Origin: Stenotrophomonas bentonitica
GTDB taxonomy: Bacteria > Pseudomonadota > Gammaproteobacteria > Xanthomonadales > Xanthomonadaceae
NCBI RefSeq assembly: GCF_002887735.1
Contig: NZ_PKQP01000009.1
Location: forward strand, 62,001-126,000
DNA length: 64,000 bases
Direction of reading: 5' to 3'
How positions within the stretch are numbered: position 1 is the first letter of the stretch; the number at the start of each line of letters is the position of its first letter. Below, in pieces: positions 45,254 to 53,655 of this stretch. The notes beneath the pieces are model-generated. The model saw nothing but the letters and a program-made list of their open reading frames with translations, searched no databases and was not told the origin of the DNA. The position numbers were made by a program, and so were the translations under genes.

Positions 45254-46362
45254 AGGTCTTCCTGCGCTGGGCGGTCGATATGGCCGTCCGTTTCAGCAGC
45301 TCGCTGGACTGGGTGCTTTGCCTGGCATTGGGCGCGCTGATGCTGATCGGCCTGGCGGTGCTCAAGAGCGCCGGTGGCGACGGCTTGGTGTTCGCGCAGG
45401 GCGCGCGTTTCGCGGTCGGCCTGGCCGCGATGTGGGCGATTTCGCGGGTCTCGATCCTGCGCATCCGCTCGGCCACGCCCCTGATCTACGCGGTATCGAT
45501 GATTCCGCTGCTGGCCGTGTTCGTGCTGGGCACCGGCAAGTACGGCCGGCAGTGGCTGGATCTGAAGCTGTTCTACCTGCAGCCGGCCGAGCTGCTCAAG
45601 GTCAGCCTGCCGATGATGGTGGCCTGGTACCTGCATCGCATGCCACTGCCGCCACGTTTCTCCACGGTGCTGACCAGTGCGGTGATCATCGGCGTGCCGA
45701 CCGGGCTGGTGATGCTGCAGCCGGATTTCGGCACCGGCGTGCTGATCGCCGCCAGTGGCGCGTTCGTGCTGCTGCTGGCCGGGCTGCCGTGGTGGTGGGT
45801 GGGCGTGGCGGTCGGCGGGGTCGCCGCGGCCGCGCCGGTGGCCTGGTTCTGGCTGCTGCGCCCGTACCAGAAGGACCGCATCATGATGTTCATGGACCCG
45901 GAGAGCGATGCGCTCGGTGCGGGCTGGAACATCATCCAGTCCAAGATCGCGATCGGCTCGGGCGGCTTCGATGGCAAGGGCTGGGGCCAGGGCTCGCAGT
46001 CGCACCTGAACTTCATTCCCGAACAGACCACCGACTTCGCCTTCTCCGTGCTCAGTGAAGAGTTCGGCTGGATCGGCGTGGCCATCGTGCTCGCCCTGTA
46101 CCTGGTGGTGATCGGGCGCTGCCTGTGGATCGCCTCGCAATCGCGCGATACCTATTCACGGCTGCTGGCCGGCGCGACCGGGCTGGCGTTCTTCGTCTAT
46201 GTGCTGGTCAACGGCGGCATGATTTCCGGTTTGTTGCCGGTGGTGGGCGTGCCGATGCCCTTGATCAGTTACGGCGGCACCTCGGCGGTATCGCTGCTGG
46301 CCGGCTTCGGCCTGGTGATGGCCGTGCGTCGCCACAATCCGGTGCACGGCGGCTACGGCTGA
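45250..46362 (+). CDS. rodA: Peptidoglycan glycosyltransferase RodA, first copy
   Basis: A 370-residue SEDS polytopic glycosyltransferase with about ten transmembrane segments. The typical RodA motif GTGKYGRQWLDLKLFYLQPAELLKVSLPMMVAWYLHR is present, as are GWNIIQSKIAIGSGG and the catalytic-loop motif FIPEQTTDFAFSVLSEEFG with the conserved Asp of TDF. The C terminus has PVVGVPMPLISYGGTSAVSLLAGFGLVM. It overlaps mrdA by 4 bases, as expected for a PBP2-RodA pair. A second, closely similar gene follows. Confidence 0.95.
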   Translation: MKVFLRWAVDMAVRFSSSLDWVLCLALGALMLIGLAVLKSAGGDGLVFAQGARFAVGLAAMWAISRVSILRIRSATPLIYAVSMIPLLAVFVLGTGKYGRQWLDLKLFYLQPAELLKVSLPMMVAWYLHRMPLPPRFSTVLTSAVIIGVPTGLVMLQPDFGTGVLIAASGAFVLLLAGLPWWWVGVAVGGVAAAAPVAWFWLLRPYQKDRIMMFMDPESDALGAGWNIIQSKIAIGSGGFDGKGWGQGSQSHLNFIPEQTTDFAFSVLSEEFGWIGVAIVLALYLVVIGRCLWIASQSRDTYSRLLAGATGLAFFVYVLVNGGMISGLLPVVGVPMPLISYGGTSAVSLLAGFGLVMAVRRHNPVHGGYG

Positions 46363-46528
46363 GTGCGTGCGATGCGTACGCCGCGCACCGGCGGTACGTG
46401 TCGGCTAAGGATTGGGGTGCCCACGCGTGTTACGGTCCTGCGCTCGCGCCGGCCCGCATCGCGGGTCCGCTTTCTGTTCGCCGTGTCGCCTCCTGCTGTG
46501 CGTCGCGTCATCCACAGGAGTCGTCCGC

Positions 46529-47629
46529 ATGGTCGAACTACTGCAGCGCGCACGCGCCGTGTTCCATTTCTTCTTCCGCACGCTGGATCTGCCGCTGCTG
46601 GGCGCCTTGTGCCTGCTGATGGTGGCCGGCCTGGCCGTGCTGCACAGCGTGGACGGGCCCGTGCATGCGCAGGCGATGCGCTACGGCGCCGGGCTTGCCG
46701 CCCTGTGGGGGCTGTCGCGGCTGCCGGTGGTGGAACTACGCGCGTGGTCGCCGTGGATCTACACCCTGTCCCTGCTGCCGCTGCTGGCGGTGTATGTGGT
46801 GGGCACCGGCAAATACGGCCAGCGCTGGTTGAACCTGGGCGTGTTCTACCTGCAGCCCTCCGAGCTGCTCAAGCTGAGCCTGCCGATGATGATGGCCTGG
46901 TACCTGCACAAGCAGCCGTTGCCGCCGCGGCCGCGTGCGGTGCTCACCGCCGCGGTGCTGATCGGTGGCCCCGCCGTGCTGATCCTGCTGCAGCCCAACC
47001 TCGGCACGGCCACGCTGGTGACCGCCAGCGGGGTGTTCGCGCTGCTGTTGGCGGGTCTGCGCTGGTGGTGGATGGCCGTGGCCCTGGGCGGGCTGTCGGT
47101 CGCTGCGCCGCTGGCCTGGTTCGGGCTGCTGCGCCAGTACCAGAAGGATCGCGTGCTGACCTTCCTGTACCCGGAGAACGATCCGCTGGGCACCGGCTGG
47201 AACATCATCCAGTCCAAGATCGCGATCGGCTCGGGCGGCATGCACGGCAAAGGCTGGGGGCAGGGGACCCAGGCCACGCTGGATTTCCTGCCCGAGTACA
47301 CCACCGACTTCGCCTTCTCGGTGCTGGCCGAGGAGTTCGGCTCGGTCGGCGTGGTAGTGGTGCTCAGCCTGTTCCTGTTCGTTACCGCGCGCTGCCTGTG
47401 GATCGCCAGCCAATCGCGCTGTGGCTACTCGCGCCTGTTGGTGGGCACCACCGGCCTGGTGTTCTTCGTCTATGTGCTGGTCAACGGCGGCATGATCTCC
47501 GGCCTGCTGCCGGTGGTGGGCGTGCCGATGCCGCTGATCAGCTATGGCGGCACCTCGGCGGTCTCGCTGCTGGCCAGTTTCGGGCTGGTCATGGCCGCAC
47601 GACAGCACCAGCCGGTGCATGCCACATGA
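46529..47629 (+). CDS. RodA paralogue, second tandem copy
   Basis: A 366-residue SEDS protein, clearly a duplicate of the preceding rodA. Segments are nearly identical (GWNIIQSKIAIGSGGMHGKGWGQGTQATLDF, NGGMISGLLPVVGVPMPLISYGGTSAVSLLASFGLVM), while the N-terminal third and the loops have diverged. The TDF catalytic Asp is kept in YTTDFAFSVLAEEFG. ATG at 46529 has ACAGGAG upstream. It is 166 bases after rodA, a gap large enough for its own promoter. A specialised role, alternative PBP partner or backup function is possible. Confidence 0.9.
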   Translation: MVELLQRARAVFHFFFRTLDLPLLGALCLLMVAGLAVLHSVDGPVHAQAMRYGAGLAALWGLSRLPVVELRAWSPWIYTLSLLPLLAVYVVGTGKYGQRWLNLGVFYLQPSELLKLSLPMMMAWYLHKQPLPPRPRAVLTAAVLIGGPAVLILLQPNLGTATLVTASGVFALLLAGLRWWWMAVALGGLSVAAPLAWFGLLRQYQKDRVLTFLYPENDPLGTGWNIIQSKIAIGSGGMHGKGWGQGTQATLDFLPEYTTDFAFSVLAEEFGSVGVVVVLSLFLFVTARCLWIASQSRCGYSRLLVGTTGLVFFVYVLVNGGMISGLLPVVGVPMPLISYGGTSAVSLLASFGLVMAARQHQPVHAT

Positions 47630-47740
47630 GCGACGTTTGCGCAGCTGCTGCGCGGGCACCCATGGGGAAACGGTTTCAGGTGCACACGTTGTCAACGCGC
47701 GCGGGCAAAAGTGAGAAGTGGCGCACAGATATGAAGTGAC

Positions 47741-47754
47741 TTGATCTCGATCAA
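47741..47754. promoter_or_regulatory. FNR/Anr-type binding site
   Basis: TTGAT-CTCG-ATCAA is a perfect match to the FNR consensus TTGAT-N4-ATCAA. A CACAAT hexamer at 47777-47782 implies a start near 47789, 41.5 bases from the box centre, the spacing of class II activated promoters. No gene starts in that direction until mltB, 438 bases away. Confidence 0.6.
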
Positions 47755-47788
47755 TGGACTTGTCGTAAACGGCCTGCACAATGGCGGC

Positions 47789-47960
47789 CCGCCAACAACG
47801 ACGCGCTGAGCCAAGCATCGCGGAGGGGGAGTCTGGCGGGGAGTAGTTGACCTCACAGGCAGAGGGGCGAAGCGCGCGCTGGGGAGATGCGCGCCGCGCC
47901 GCTGCCGATCAGGTCCGGTTTGGCCGGTTGCGTCTGCGGGGATGGGGACGCAACCGGCGA
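47789..47960 (+). ncRNA. Candidate regulatory RNA with GGA motifs in hairpin loops
   Basis: Six GGA triplets occur at 47822, 47828, 47840, 47883, 47940 and 47946. Two lie in loops of perfect stems: GCGCGC / GCGCGC (47874-47894, loop TGGGGAGAT) and a 12-bp stem GCCGGTTGCGTC / GACGCAACCGGC (47923-47958, loop TGCGGGGATGGG). GGA in loops is the binding pattern of CsrA/RsmA-type proteins. The RNA boundaries are guesses; no terminator was found. Wholly inferential. Confidence 0.25.
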
Positions 47961-48170
47961 ACCTCTTGTGCCGTCCCTACCAACTTCCAAAAGTGAGACG
48001 TGCATTGCGTGGCCGCCCTTGCTGGGCTGCCCCGGCCGCTTGGTGGCGGGCCGTGCCGCACACCGGTACCGCCGCGATCATGGCGCCCCTGCAGCAATAC
48101 ATGAATGGGCGCCGGTCATGCGCCTGTCTACACACGGCCTTAACGGCAGTGGAGAAACTCGGGCAATCCG

Positions 48171-48199
48171 TTGAGATTCATGGTCTTAGGGGTTTTAAT
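48171..48199 (+). promoter_or_regulatory. Sigma-70-type promoter of mltB
   Basis: TTGAGA (48171-48176) and TTTAAT (48194-48199) with an ideal 17-base spacer, placing the start about 20 bases before the mltB ATG. Confidence 0.6.
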
Positions 48200-48226
48200 T
48201 CATCCATGACCTGCTAACCTGCCGCG

Positions 48227-49372
48227 ATGATTCGACGCTCCCTGGCCTGCATGCTCACGCTCGGTTTGGTCGCTTGTGCGACCCAGCCGCAGACTCCTTC
48301 ACCGACGCCGCAGGCCTCGGGTGTTCCCGTCACGCCGGCCCCCGGCAGCAAGGGTCCGGCCGAAGCTGCCCCGGAGGCAGCTGGGGCCAACGCCGCCCCG
48401 GTGGATCTGACCCCGGTGCCCTTCGAGGTGGCCCGCGCCAACTTCGTGCGCGATACCGCCGCCCGTTACGGCATTCCGGCCGCGCAGATCGAGGCGACAC
48501 TTGCCCAGGCGCAGATCCGTGATCCGATCATCGCCGCGATGTCGCGCCCGGCCGAGCGGGTCAAACCGTGGAACGAGTACCGGCCGATGTTCATCAGACA
48601 GGCGCGGATCGAGGGCGGAAAGAAATTCCTCGCCCAGCACCGCGATGAGTTGATGCGCGTGCAGCAGCGCACCGGCGTCCCGGCCGAGGTGATCGTGGCG
48701 ATCATCGGCGTGGAAACCAGCTACGGCGGCAATACCGGCAACTACCCCGTGCTCGATGCGCTGTACACACTGGCCTTCAAGTACCCGCGCAGCGGCGACC
48801 CGGCCAAGCTTGAACGTGAAGTGCGCCGCGAGCTGTTCTTCCGCGACGAGCTGTCGCGCCTGTTCGCGCTGACCCGCGATGAAAAGCTGGACATCACCGC
48901 GATCAAGGGCAGCTACGCCGGCGCGATGGGCATGGGCCAGTTCATGCCCTCCAGCTATCTGGACTATGCGGTGGACGGCAACGGCGATGGCCGCCGCGAT
49001 CTGTTCAACAGCTACGACGACGTGTTCTCGTCGATCGCCAATTACTTCGTCAAGAAGGGCGGTTGGGTCCGGGGTGGCCCGGTGGCCGTGCCAGCCACGC
49101 TGCAGGCCGGTCGCGAGGAATTCAATCCGACCGAATGGGCGCCGACCTGGACGCTGCCGCAGCTGGCCCAGCGGGGGTACCAGCCCAGCGTGCCGGTCGC
49201 CGCGGGCCTGACCGCCACCCCGATCACGCTGGAAGGCAGCACCGGCAAGCAGTACTGGCTGGGCTTCCAGAACTACTACGCCATTACCCGTTACAACCTC
49301 TCGAAAATGTATGCGATGGCCGTGTACCAGCTGTCCCAGGCCATTGCTGGACAGGAGTTGCCGCCGGCATGA
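48227..49372 (+). CDS. mltB: Membrane-bound lytic murein transglycosylase B
   Basis: A 381-residue lipoprotein. The lipobox is LVAC (Cys17), followed by a Pro/Ala linker to about residue 65. The SLT catalytic Glu163 is in IIGVETSYGG, and MGMGQFMPSSYLDYAVDGNGDGRRDLFNSYDDVFSSIANYFVKKGGW is a conserved block. It cleaves glycan strands to 1,6-anhydro ends during wall remodelling. rlpA overlaps its stop codon by ATGA, so MltB and RlpA are co-made. Confidence 0.93.
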   Translation: MIRRSLACMLTLGLVACATQPQTPSPTPQASGVPVTPAPGSKGPAEAAPEAAGANAAPVDLTPVPFEVARANFVRDTAARYGIPAAQIEATLAQAQIRDPIIAAMSRPAERVKPWNEYRPMFIRQARIEGGKKFLAQHRDELMRVQQRTGVPAEVIVAIIGVETSYGGNTGNYPVLDALYTLAFKYPRSGDPAKLEREVRRELFFRDELSRLFALTRDEKLDITAIKGSYAGAMGMGQFMPSSYLDYAVDGNGDGRRDLFNSYDDVFSSIANYFVKKGGWVRGGPVAVPATLQAGREEFNPTEWAPTWTLPQLAQRGYQPSVPVAAGLTATPITLEGSTGKQYWLGFQNYYAITRYNLSKMYAMAVYQLSQAIAGQELPPA

Positions 49373-50685
49373 ACACGATCGCACGCTCCAGATGGCTGAT
49401 CCCGGGTCTGTTGATACTGGCACTGGCCGCCTGCAGCAGTGCGCCGAAGAAACCCGGTGCCAGCAGCGCCGGCAGCAGCAAGCCGTCCGCCGCGGTGGTG
49501 CAGGGCAAGGGCGGGCGCCCGGCGCATTGTCCGGAAGGCTCTCCCTACAAGGCGGCTGCTGAAGATCCCAGCACGCGCGGCGATTACCGCGCCGGCGGTC
49601 TGTACAAGCCGGGCGTGAATGACAGCACCCCCACCTACATCCCGAACGTGGCCTGCATTCCCGAGCCGGAAGTGGTCGATCTGCCGCGCTCGCCGATCGG
49701 CAACAAATCGCCGTACGTGGTGCTGGGCAAGCAGTACCAGGTGATGGACAAGACCCGCGGCTATGCCGAGAAGGGCACTGCTTCCTACTATGGCGCCAAG
49801 TTCCACGGCCGCCTGACCTCCAACCGCGAGGTGTACGACATGTACGCCTTCACCGCCGCGCACAAGACACTGCCGCTGCCGAGCTTTGCCCGGGTGACCA
49901 ACCTGGACAACGGCGAATCGGTGATCGTGCGCGTCAACGATCGCGGCCCGTTCCACGATGGGCGCGTGGTCGATCTCAGTTATGCCGCCGCCGTGCGCCT
50001 GGGTATCACCCAGCGCGGCACTGGCAACGTGGAGGTGCGTGCGCTGGCACCGGGGGATGACAACCTGATGGTCGACAAGCCCAGCCGCCGCGAGCGCCGC
50101 GAGGTCGCCGCCGCTGCGGCTGCCGCCGCCTCCGCGCCCGCCGCTGCCGTGCGCAGTGCCAGCGAGATGGATGCGCTGGTCGGCAAGCTGCCGGCCGCCA
50201 CGGCGACCGCCGCCGCCAAACCGGCCGGCGAGAAGTACCGCTACCGCGTGGCCGATTCGGCCAAGCCGGGCAACGCCGACAACTTTGATCACTGGATGCG
50301 CGACAACGGTGTGCGCGTTGCCACCGGCAAGCCCGCCACCACCCAGGCTGCCAGCGTCAACAGTGCGCCGGTGGCGGTGGCCGCATTGCCCGCCGCCGCA
50401 CCCGCGGCGCGTCCGGCACCGGCCCCCGGTGCAACGCTTTCCCAGCAGGTGCTCGGCAGCGTGCTGCTGCAGGTCGCCAGCTTCGCCAGCCGTGACAACG
50501 CCACCCGCGCGCTCGGCCAGCTGTCCTCGGCGGGCATCGCCGGGGCCAGCATCAGCGACATCGTCAGTGGCGGGCGCACCCTGTGGCGCCTGCGCGTGCC
50601 GGCCCCCGACCATGCCAGCGCCTCGGAACTTGCCGGCCGGATTGCCGGTCTGGGCTTCGGGGCGCCGCAGATCGTGAAGGACTGA
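49369..50685 (+). CDS. rlpA: RlpA-type septal-ring lytic transglycosylase with SPOR domain
   Basis: A 438-residue lipoprotein. The signal peptide ends in ALAAC. The double-psi beta-barrel domain (about residues 138-225) contains GTASYYGAKFHGRLTSNREVYDMYAFTAAHKTLP and VRVNDRGPFHDGRVVDLSYAAA with the catalytic Asp-type residue of RlpA. Ala/Pro-rich linkers follow, and a C-terminal SPOR domain (about 360-438, LLQVASFASRDNATRALGQL) binds denuded septal glycan. In Pseudomonas RlpA cleaves naked glycan and affects cell separation. Start overlaps mltB by ATGA. Confidence 0.92.
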   Translation: MNTIARSRWLIPGLLILALAACSSAPKKPGASSAGSSKPSAAVVQGKGGRPAHCPEGSPYKAAAEDPSTRGDYRAGGLYKPGVNDSTPTYIPNVACIPEPEVVDLPRSPIGNKSPYVVLGKQYQVMDKTRGYAEKGTASYYGAKFHGRLTSNREVYDMYAFTAAHKTLPLPSFARVTNLDNGESVIVRVNDRGPFHDGRVVDLSYAAAVRLGITQRGTGNVEVRALAPGDDNLMVDKPSRRERREVAAAAAAAASAPAAAVRSASEMDALVGKLPAATATAAAKPAGEKYRYRVADSAKPGNADNFDHWMRDNGVRVATGKPATTQAASVNSAPVAVAALPAAAPAARPAPAPGATLSQQVLGSVLLQVASFASRDNATRALGQLSSAGIAGASISDIVSGGRTLWRLRVPAPDHASASELAGRIAGLGFGAPQIVKD

Positions 50686-50733
50686 GCCTTCCACTGCCCG
50701 CGGCACGCCAGCGCGTGCCGCCGCTCCTTGGGC

Positions 50734-50739
50734 CTACAA
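50734..50739 (+). promoter_or_regulatory. -10 element of dacA
   Basis: TACAAT lies 52 bases before the dacA ATG, so the leader would be about 45 bases. A -35 was not clear. Confidence 0.35.
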
Positions 50740-50791
50740 TGCCCGTTATCCCTCATCCACCCCTTGGCGCCCTCCAGGAGCTTGCTGTCCG

Positions 50792-52009
50792 ATGAAATTC
50801 CGCTTTGCCGCCGCTGCCATGGCCACGACCCTGTTCGTGGGCATGGTTTCCGCCCAGACCCCTGCGCCGACCCCGGCACCGGCGCCTGCTCCCGCCGCCG
50901 CCGCTCCGGCCACCGTGGCGACCCCGCCGGCCCCCAAGCCCAGCGTCTCCAAGGCCTGGATCCTGATGGATTACGCCACCGGGCAGGTCCTGGCCGGTGA
51001 AAACGTGCACGAACAACTGGCCCCGGCCAGCATCACCAAGGTGATGACGTCGTATGTCGTGGCCGCCGAGGTCAAGAACGGCAAGGTCCGCACCGATGAC
51101 CAGGTGATGATGAGCGAGCGCGCCTGGCGCGAGGGCGGCGCCGGCACCGACGGCAGCTACAGCGGCTTCCCGGTCAACCAGACCGCACGCCTGGAAGACA
51201 TGGAAAAGGGCATGGCGATCCAGTCCGGCAACGATGCCGCGATCGCCCTGGCCGAACACGTGGCCGGCAGCGAAGAGGCCTTCGCCTCGCTGATGAACAG
51301 CTACGCGGCCAAGATCGGCATGAAGGATTCCCACTTCGTCAACGCCCATGGCCTGAGCGCCCCGGGCCACCACACCACCGCGTACGACCTGGCCCTGCTG
51401 GGCCGCGCGATGGTGCGTGACTATCCGGAAACCTACGCCTACAACAAGGTGAAGGAATTCACCGTCGGCAACATCACCCAGCCCAACCGCAACCTGCTGC
51501 TGTGGCGCGACCAGAGCGTGGACGGCATCAAGACCGGCCATACCTCCGAAGCCGGCTACTGCCTGATGAGCTCGGCCCAGCGGGGTGACCAGCGCCTGGT
51601 CGCCGTGGTGCTCGGTGGCGGCTCGGAAAAGCAGCGCGCCGATGACAGCCTGGCGCTGCTCAACTGGGGCTTCCGCTTCTTCGAAACCCACCGCATGTAC
51701 GAGCCGGGCAAGGTCGTGGCCGAGCACAAGGTGTGGAAGGGCAAGACCGACAAGCTGCAGCTGGGCGTGGCCCAGCCGATGCTGGTCAGCGTCCCGCGCG
51801 GCCGCTACAACGATCTCAAGCCGAGCATCGATGTGCCCAAGACCCTCGAAGCGCCGTTCACCGCCGGCCAGCAGGTCGGCACCCTGAAGGTGATGCTGGA
51901 CAACCAGGTCGTCGCCCAGGCCCCGCTGGTGGCCGTGGCCGCCGTGGAAGAAGCCGGCTTCTTCAAGCGCCTGTGGGACAGCTTCTGGATGTGGTGGGAA
52001 TCGGAGTAA
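50792..52009 (+). CDS. dacA: D-alanyl-D-alanine carboxypeptidase (PBP5/6-type)
   Basis: A 405-residue S11 peptidase. A signal peptide (MKFRFAAAAMATTLFVGMVSA) and a Pro/Ala linker precede the catalytic domain. Catalytic motifs are Ser80-xx-Lys83 in PASITKVM, SGN in QSGNDAAIAL and KTG in IKTGHTSEAG. The C-terminal tail ends in FFKRLWDSFWMWWESE, an amphipathic membrane anchor. It trims the terminal D-Ala of pentapeptides. It shares the mre-rod-lip neighbourhood seen in E. coli (mrdAB-rlpA-dacA-ybeD-lipB). Confidence 0.94.
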   Translation: MKFRFAAAAMATTLFVGMVSAQTPAPTPAPAPAPAAAAPATVATPPAPKPSVSKAWILMDYATGQVLAGENVHEQLAPASITKVMTSYVVAAEVKNGKVRTDDQVMMSERAWREGGAGTDGSYSGFPVNQTARLEDMEKGMAIQSGNDAAIALAEHVAGSEEAFASLMNSYAAKIGMKDSHFVNAHGLSAPGHHTTAYDLALLGRAMVRDYPETYAYNKVKEFTVGNITQPNRNLLLWRDQSVDGIKTGHTSEAGYCLMSSAQRGDQRLVAVVLGGGSEKQRADDSLALLNWGFRFFETHRMYEPGKVVAEHKVWKGKTDKLQLGVAQPMLVSVPRGRYNDLKPSIDVPKTLEAPFTAGQQVGTLKVMLDNQVVAQAPLVAVAAVEEAGFFKRLWDSFWMWWESE

Positions 52010-52027
52010 TCCGGTTCGACCGCACTG

Positions 52028-52058
52028 AAAAAAGACCGGCGAAAGCCGGTCTTTTTTT
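52028..52058 (+). terminator. Intrinsic terminator after dacA
   Basis: A tract, 7-bp stem GACCGGC / GCCGGTC with GAAA loop, then seven T residues. Confidence 0.93.
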
Positions 52059-52072
52059 GGGGTGGGCGATGA

Positions 52073-52095
52073 GCCGACCAACGGTCGGCAGCTAC
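52073..52095 (-). repeat. SMAG/REP-like palindrome
   Basis: Arms GCCGACC / GGTCGGC around AAC, then AG-CTAC, so GTAG leads on the minus strand. It lies between the convergent dacA and lpxR genes. Confidence 0.72.
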
Positions 52096-52098
52096 CCG

Positions 52099-52143
52099 CT
52101 TCACGATCAGTCGCTCGCTTACAGCGACCGGCTGATCGTGAAG
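52099..52143. repeat. 12-bp inverted repeat spanning the lpxR stop codon
   Basis: CTTCACGATCAG at 52099-52110 and CTGATCGTGAAG at 52132-52143 form a perfect stem. It encloses the lpxR stop at 52119-52121 and a smaller TCGCT / AGCGA stem. No T tract is present. It resembles the arrangement at the end of the PfkB gene. Confidence 0.5.
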
Positions 52144-53183
52144 CTGCCGAACACCGGCGCCTCACGCTGCCCATCGAACTCGCGCGTGCTGTGGTAACGG
52201 GCCAGCGCGAACTTCCAGCGACCGCGCATCACCGCCAGCCCGTAACCGGCCGTCCCTACCACGTGGCGCTTGTCCACGCTGTGGCTGTTGCGGAAGGTAT
52301 TGCCGTCCAGCGTGATATCGCGGATCACCCACGCCGCATCCGTGGTGGCGAACAGATGCCACGACCAGCCGCTCGGCTTGCCGCCGCGCGTCGGCGCAGT
52401 GTTCTCACCGGCCGGGCGCAGCGGCGTGCTGCCGAAATCGTCCGGCAACTTCCAACCAAAGCGCACCTCGCCACCGGCATTGAGGTGCGTGGCCAGATTG
52501 CCCACCGCGCCACCGTAGTGGCTGATCGCATCCCAGCCCCAGCCCCCCAGGTTCTCACTGGCGTCGGCTGGCCACCGGCGCATCCGCTCGTGCGTGAGCA
52601 TGATCACCGGCTCGTTGTGCAGCTGGTTGTCCCAGCCCTGGAACTTCTCATCGCCCAGCAGCTCGTGCACCGCGTTCTGGACTTCCTCACCCTGGGCCCA
52701 CGGCCCCACCACGCCCAACGCCAGCTGCGTGGTCTGCAACCGGTCGCCGCGACGCGCGTTGTAACCGAAGCTGCCGATCAGCACGCCCGCATACGGCCGG
52801 TCATCCTCGATCAGGTCCTTCCGGGTGAAATCGGTGGGAGTGAAGATGCCCTGGGCCAGGCTGAAGATCATGTTCTGCTGTTCGTACTCGCCCGGATGCA
52901 GCCGCTCCAGGTGGCTGTTGACCCAGCGCGCCAGGCGCGGCAGGCACGGGTCATCGGTGTAATCGACCAGATTCGGCGAGACGAAGGTGATCTGGGCCCC
53001 GTTGGTATAGCCCTGGTCCTGGTCTTTGCCACCGAAGAGGTCGTTGTCGACGCGGAAATTGACCTGCGGCGGGTGCTCGCGCATCGCATCGGGCCCGCAT
53101 TGAGTGGCGGCGTGGGCGGCAGGCGCGGCCAGGGCCAGGACACCGGCGAGTGCGGCCGGCAGCGCAAAGGGCTTCAGAGACAT
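52119..53183 (-). CDS. LpxR-family lipid A 3'-O-deacylase (outer membrane)
   Basis: A 354-residue outer-membrane protein with a signal peptide (ends AHAATQC). LpxR motifs are VNFRVDNDLFGGKDQDQGYTNG at 42-62 (asparagine/aspartate-rich calcium and active-site region), DRPYAGVLIGSFGY and the repeated amphipathic strands ending in FTISRSL. In Salmonella LpxR removes the 3'-acyloxyacyl group of lipid A. The catalytic His could not be assigned with certainty. The gene is transcribed convergently with dacA. Confidence 0.8.
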   Translation of the reverse strand: MSLKPFALPAALAGVLALAAPAAHAATQCGPDAMREHPPQVNFRVDNDLFGGKDQDQGYTNGAQITFVSPNLVDYTDDPCLPRLARWVNSHLERLHPGEYEQQNMIFSLAQGIFTPTDFTRKDLIEDDRPYAGVLIGSFGYNARRGDRLQTTQLALGVVGPWAQGEEVQNAVHELLGDEKFQGWDNQLHNEPVIMLTHERMRRWPADASENLGGWGWDAISHYGGAVGNLATHLNAGGEVRFGWKLPDDFGSTPLRPAGENTAPTRGGKPSGWSWHLFATTDAAWVIRDITLDGNTFRNSHSVDKRHVVGTAGYGLAVMRGRWKFALARYHSTREFDGQREAPVFGSFTISRSL

Positions 53184-53340
53184 GGGATACCAGACGGGGA
53201 TTTATTCTTTCTTAAGCCGGTACAGCGTAATCAGAGCGTGATGTCGTGAACAGCACTGCGCACGCACTGCTGCGTATCAGTGGCGATACAGGCGTTTTCA
53301 CGGGCCGTTCGGCGCCGCTGTGCGCACGATCAAGCAGCGC

Positions 53341-53369
53341 TTGGGTTCGGGCGCAGGCATCCCCATAAT
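53341..53369 (+). promoter_or_regulatory. Promoter of ybeD, leaderless type
   Basis: TTGGGT (53341-53346) and CATAAT (53364-53369), 17 bases apart. The -10 ends 7 bases before the ybeD ATG, so the transcript would begin at the start codon. Confidence 0.5.
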
Positions 53370-53376
53370 CCCGGTC

Positions 53377-53655
53377 ATGGAGATCAAGTCTGACAACCCC
53401 GACCACGGCTTCCAGTTTCCCGGCCAGTTCGAACTCAGCGCCATGGGCGCAGCCGGCAAGGACCTGGAACGCGAACTGCCGCGCCTGCTCGAGCTGGCCG
53501 GCGTGGATGTGCTGAGCGAGCGCATCAGCTGGAAACACTCGTCCAACGGCAAGTATGTGTCGGTGCGGCTGGTGTTCAAGGCGGATAACCGCGACCAGTA
53601 CGACGCCGCCCACAACGCCCTGCGCGACCACCCGGAAGTGAAGTGGACGCTGTAA
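53377..53655 (+). CDS. ybeD: YbeD/DUF493 family small protein
   Basis: A 92-residue protein of the UPF0250 family. Features are the [11 protein letters not shown] segment, a predicted ferredoxin-like alpha/beta fold and the [43 protein letters not shown]-terminal half. It is adjacent to lipB in most gammaproteobacteria, and its role is still unclear. lipB begins 13 bases before its stop. Confidence 0.9.
   Translation: MEIKSDNPDHGFQFPGQFELSAMGAAGKDLERELPRLLELAGVDVLSERISWKHSSNGKYVSVRLVFKADNRDQYDAAHNALRDHPEVKWTL

Larger units (their letters stand above)
47630..48226. other. 597-base gene-poor interval with an FNR-type box and GGA-rich hairpins
   Basis: No convincing coding sequence: the open frames of 91-95 codons starting at 47887 and 47942 are Arg/Pro/Gly-rich and not protein-like. 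The interval holds an FNR-type box (47741), a -10-like hexamer (47777), a GGA-rich hairpin region to about 47960, a GGCGCC / GGCGCC inverted repeat near 48080-48113 and the mltB promoter (48171-48199). Confidence 0.6.

Noticed and set aside
47887..48217. ORFs of 91-95 codons in the rodA2-mltB gap
   Set aside because: Arg/Pro/Gly-rich, no ribosome site, no recognised motif; more likely non-coding.
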